From a candidate division LCP-89 bacterium (GTDB taxonomy: Bacteria; Electryoneota; B3-LCP): a stretch of DNA of 6,998 nucleotides. Both the position numbers and the translations under genes were made by a program. Within the stretch, counting starts at the first letter, position 1; each line of letters starts with the position of its first letter. This document shows, piece by piece, positions 5,312-6,998 of this stretch. The notes under the pieces are model-generated. The model made no database searches and was not told the origin of the DNA. It saw nothing but the letters and a program-made list of their open reading frames with translations. The stretch is from positions 1 through 6,998 of the forward strand of contig JALGZU010000144.1 of NCBI GenBank assembly GCA_025774735.1, written 5' to 3'.

Positions 5312-6907
5312 CTATTCCTGGTCCCCCTTCGTGAACTCCTTTATGATCGCTTCGATCTGCTCTTCGGTGATGCCGGAGGAGCCGTACTGCTGTTGCGCGC
5401 CGGGGATGGGAGTCGGCGAAGCGGGGGCGTCGGCGCGGGCTTCGGGTTCTGGCTTTTTCTCGGCAACTGGTCGGTAGTGATATTTCTCATCGTAACGCCA
5501 GCGTCTCTTCTTGTCAGACAAGAATGTCTGACCTCCGACTTCGGGCTGTTCGCCGGGGTGCAGCGGGTTGGTTTCGTAGGCCAGGCGCTTAATGTTGATC
5601 AAGTGCCGCGGCGTGACGTTGTCGCTGGTGCTGGACCCGGCCCAGGTGCCGCAGCCGAGGGTCAACGCCGGTTCCAGACCGGTCGAATAACCGATGGCGC
5701 CATGCGTTCCGGGGGTGTTGACCAGCACCCGGAAGACCGGCTTCTTCAAGGCAAACTCGCGCACAATCTTCTCGTCCCGGCTGTGAATGACCAGGGTGTG
5801 GCCGATGCCGCCGAAGTTGAGAATCTCGATACTGCGTTCACAGCCTTGCTCCCAACCATCGGCTTCGTAAAAGCAGATCACCGGGCTCAATTTTTCGATG
5901 GAAAGCGGGTAGCCCTTCCCCACCCCCTCCATAGGGATCACCAGCATGCTCGTCTCTCCGGAGACTTCGAATCCGGCCATTTCCGCGATGCGCGCTGCAG
6001 GTTGACCCACGACGCCGGGATTCAACCCACCACCGGGTTTGATCATGACTTTTTCGAGCGCGGTGATTTCGTCCGAGGTGCAGAAATAGGCGTTGTTGCG
6101 TTTCAGTTCGGCGATGACTTCGTCCCTGACGGGGCGGTCAGCGACGATGGACTGTTCGGAGGCGCAGACGGTGCCGTAATCGAAGGTTTTCGAAGCGATG
6201 ATGTCCCGGACCGCCTTCTTCACGTCGGCACTGCGTTCGATGAAAGCAGGCACGTTGCCCGGGCCGACGCCGTAGGCGGGTTTACCGGAAGAATAGGCCG
6301 CTTTGACCAGGCCCGTGCCGCCGGTCGCCAGGATGACGTTGGTGATCGGATGCTTCATCAGCTCCTGCGTGCCGGACATCTCGGGGATGGACATACAGAG
6401 GATCGAGCCCTTGGGGGCTCCGGCGCGTTCGGCGGCGGAGGCGACCACGTTGCAGGCTTCGATGGTGCAGCGCACCGCGGCCGGGTGAGGCGACAGGACA
6501 ATGGCGTTTCGGGATTTCAAAGCGATGATGGCCTTGTACAGAGCCGTCGAAGTCGGATTGGTCGAGGGGATGATGGCGGCCACAACGCCCATCGGTTCGG
6601 CGATTTTGTGCACCTTGCCTACTGGATCCTCTTCGATGAAGCCGACCGTCTTCATGGGAGCGATGAACTGGAGCAGGTCCCGGGTGGCGAAACGGTTCTT
6701 GGTGACCTTGTCCTCGTACATGCCGAAGCCGGTCTCTTCGACGGCCATCTTGGCCAGGCTTTCGGCGGCCTGGTAGCCCGCTTCGGCCATCGCTTCGGTG
6801 ATGCGGTTGACGTCATCCTGGGTCAGTTCCCGCAGGGCGGGCAGGGTGGCTTGAGCGCGGGTGAGGAGTTCCCGCACTTCCTGAACGGAGGTGAGATCTC
6901 GATCCAT
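5312..6907 (-). CDS. CoA-acylating aldehyde dehydrogenase with C-terminal encapsulation-type peptide (microcompartment type)
   Basis: This 531-residue enzyme is predicted to convert an aldehyde, CoA and NAD to acyl-CoA and NADH. The core (about 1-445) carries [18 protein letters not shown] (104-121) for cofactor binding, [15 protein letters not shown] (194-208), GVGPGNVP (213-220) and the nucleophile Cys248 in [12 protein letters not shown] (242-253). This wording is closest to the AdhE aldehyde domain and glycyl-radical microcompartment dehydrogenases, less to PduP/EutE. Standalone relatives are about 460-490 residues. The excess here is a C-terminal tail: a basic, Tyr-rich segment (466-479), a Pro/Ala-rich linker (483-512) and an amphipathic helix (513-527). 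The iron alcohol dehydrogenase half of AdhE is absent. The ATG at 6907 has no clear Shine-Dalgarno site, and an in-frame stop lies 9 codons upstream (TAA, 6934-6932). A promoter-like site precedes it. Which aldehyde it uses is unknown. Confidence 0.9.
   Translation of the reverse strand: MDRDLTSVQEVRELLTRAQATLPALRELTQDDVNRITEAMAEAGYQAAESLAKMAVEETGFGMYEDKVTKNRFATRDLLQFIAPMKTVGFIEEDPVGKVHKIAEPMGVVAAIIPSTNPTSTALYKAIIALKSRNAIVLSPHPAAVRCTIEACNVVASAAERAGAPKGSILCMSIPEMSGTQELMKHPITNVILATGGTGLVKAAYSSGKPAYGVGPGNVPAFIERSADVKKAVRDIIASKTFDYGTVCASEQSIVADRPVRDEVIAELKRNNAYFCTSDEITALEKVMIKPGGGLNPGVVGQPAARIAEMAGFEVSGETSMLVIPMEGVGKGYPLSIEKLSPVICFYEADGWEQGCERSIEILNFGGIGHTLVIHSRDEKIVREFALKKPVFRVLVNTPGTHGAIGYSTGLEPALTLGCGTWAGSSTSDNVTPRHLINIKRLAYETNPLHPGEQPEVGGQTFLSDKKRRWRYDEKYHYRPVAEKKPEPEARADAPASPTPIPGAQQQYGSSGITEEQIEAIIKEFTKGDQE
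5327..5371 (-). other. predicted encapsulation peptide at the C-terminus of the aldehyde dehydrogenase
   Basis: Residues 513-527, [15 protein letters not shown], predict a helix with Ile513, Ile518, Ile521/522 and Phe525 on one face and Glu/Lys/Gln on the other. It follows a flexible Pro/Ala/Gln/Gly/Ser linker. Short amphipathic helices joined by such linkers to the N- or C-terminus of core enzymes target them to microcompartment shells. The pattern matches that class; shell binding is inferred. Confidence 0.65.
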
Positions 6908-6952
6908 GGCGGTTGGAAAGTTTGAAGCTGGTGACGTTTAAGGGTGAGGTCA

Positions 6953-6981
6953 AAGATAGGGCAAATTTGGCAAAAAGTCAA
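6953..6981 (-). promoter_or_regulatory. candidate promoter of the aldehyde dehydrogenase gene
   Basis: Read on the - strand, TTGACT (6981-6976), a 17-base spacer and TATCTT (6958-6953) resemble a sigma70 promoter (5/6 and 4/6). The -10 region continues as TATCTTTG, which also fits the Bacteroidota TAnnTTTG element with a TTG about 20 bases upstream. Transcription would start about 40 bases before the ATG at 6907. Confidence 0.5.
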
Positions 6982-6998
6982 GGGGGAGATGGGAGAAT

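Noticed and set aside
5297..6925. 542-codon + strand open frame fully opposite the aldehyde dehydrogenase
   Set aside because: Its product is a low-complexity Gly/Asp/Arg/Phe/His-rich string with no domain. It is the expected shadow of a GC-biased gene on the other strand, which has clear catalytic motifs.
1..6998. CRISPR arrays, tRNA/rRNA genes, transposases or att sites
   Set aside because: No spaced direct repeats, cloverleaf-like segments, rRNA-like stretches or transposase motifs were recognised on either strand.

Overview
The window comes from a mid-GC bacterium. The combination of a lipid-anchored nonaheme c-type cytochrome carrying a collagen-like Gly-X-Y stretch, a coiled-coil exported protein, and a CoA-acylating aldehyde dehydrogenase with a C-terminal encapsulation-type peptide suggests a respiratory or fermentative, probably anaerobic, Gram-negative lineage. 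Members of the FCB group and related uncultured phyla fit best. This placement is an inference from gene style; no marker gene is present.

Layout, left to right. Positions 1-472 (+) hold a small exported coiled-coil protein whose true start probably lies left of the window; a strong hairpin terminator follows at 499-528. A promoter-like site at 591-619 precedes a likely two-gene + strand operon: a ten-helix EamA/DMT transporter (672-1568) and an NmrA-like NAD(P)-binding protein (1596-2468). This operon converges on a multiheme cytochrome gene (2541-3929, -), and the two share a bidirectional terminator at 2496-2525. Positions 3943-4471 have no securely identified gene. They hold a relic-like reading frame with one heme motif, a long GC-rich terminator hairpin, and an AT-rich island with a possible 43-residue ORF on the - strand and a near-consensus promoter on the + strand. 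The right third (4472-6907, -) holds a FabG-type short-chain dehydrogenase and, upstream of it, the aldehyde dehydrogenase, which has its own promoter-like sequence at the right edge.

The most notable content is the aldehyde dehydrogenase. Its catalytic core is followed by a Pro/Ala-rich linker and a terminal amphipathic helix, the architecture used to load enzymes into bacterial microcompartments (metabolosomes). No shell-protein gene lies in the window, so a nearby or remote microcompartment locus is predicted, not shown. The dehydrogenase/FabG pair would interconvert aldehyde, acyl-CoA and hydroxy/keto intermediates with NAD(P)H. The cytochrome would serve an envelope electron-transfer chain and is probably a separate function.
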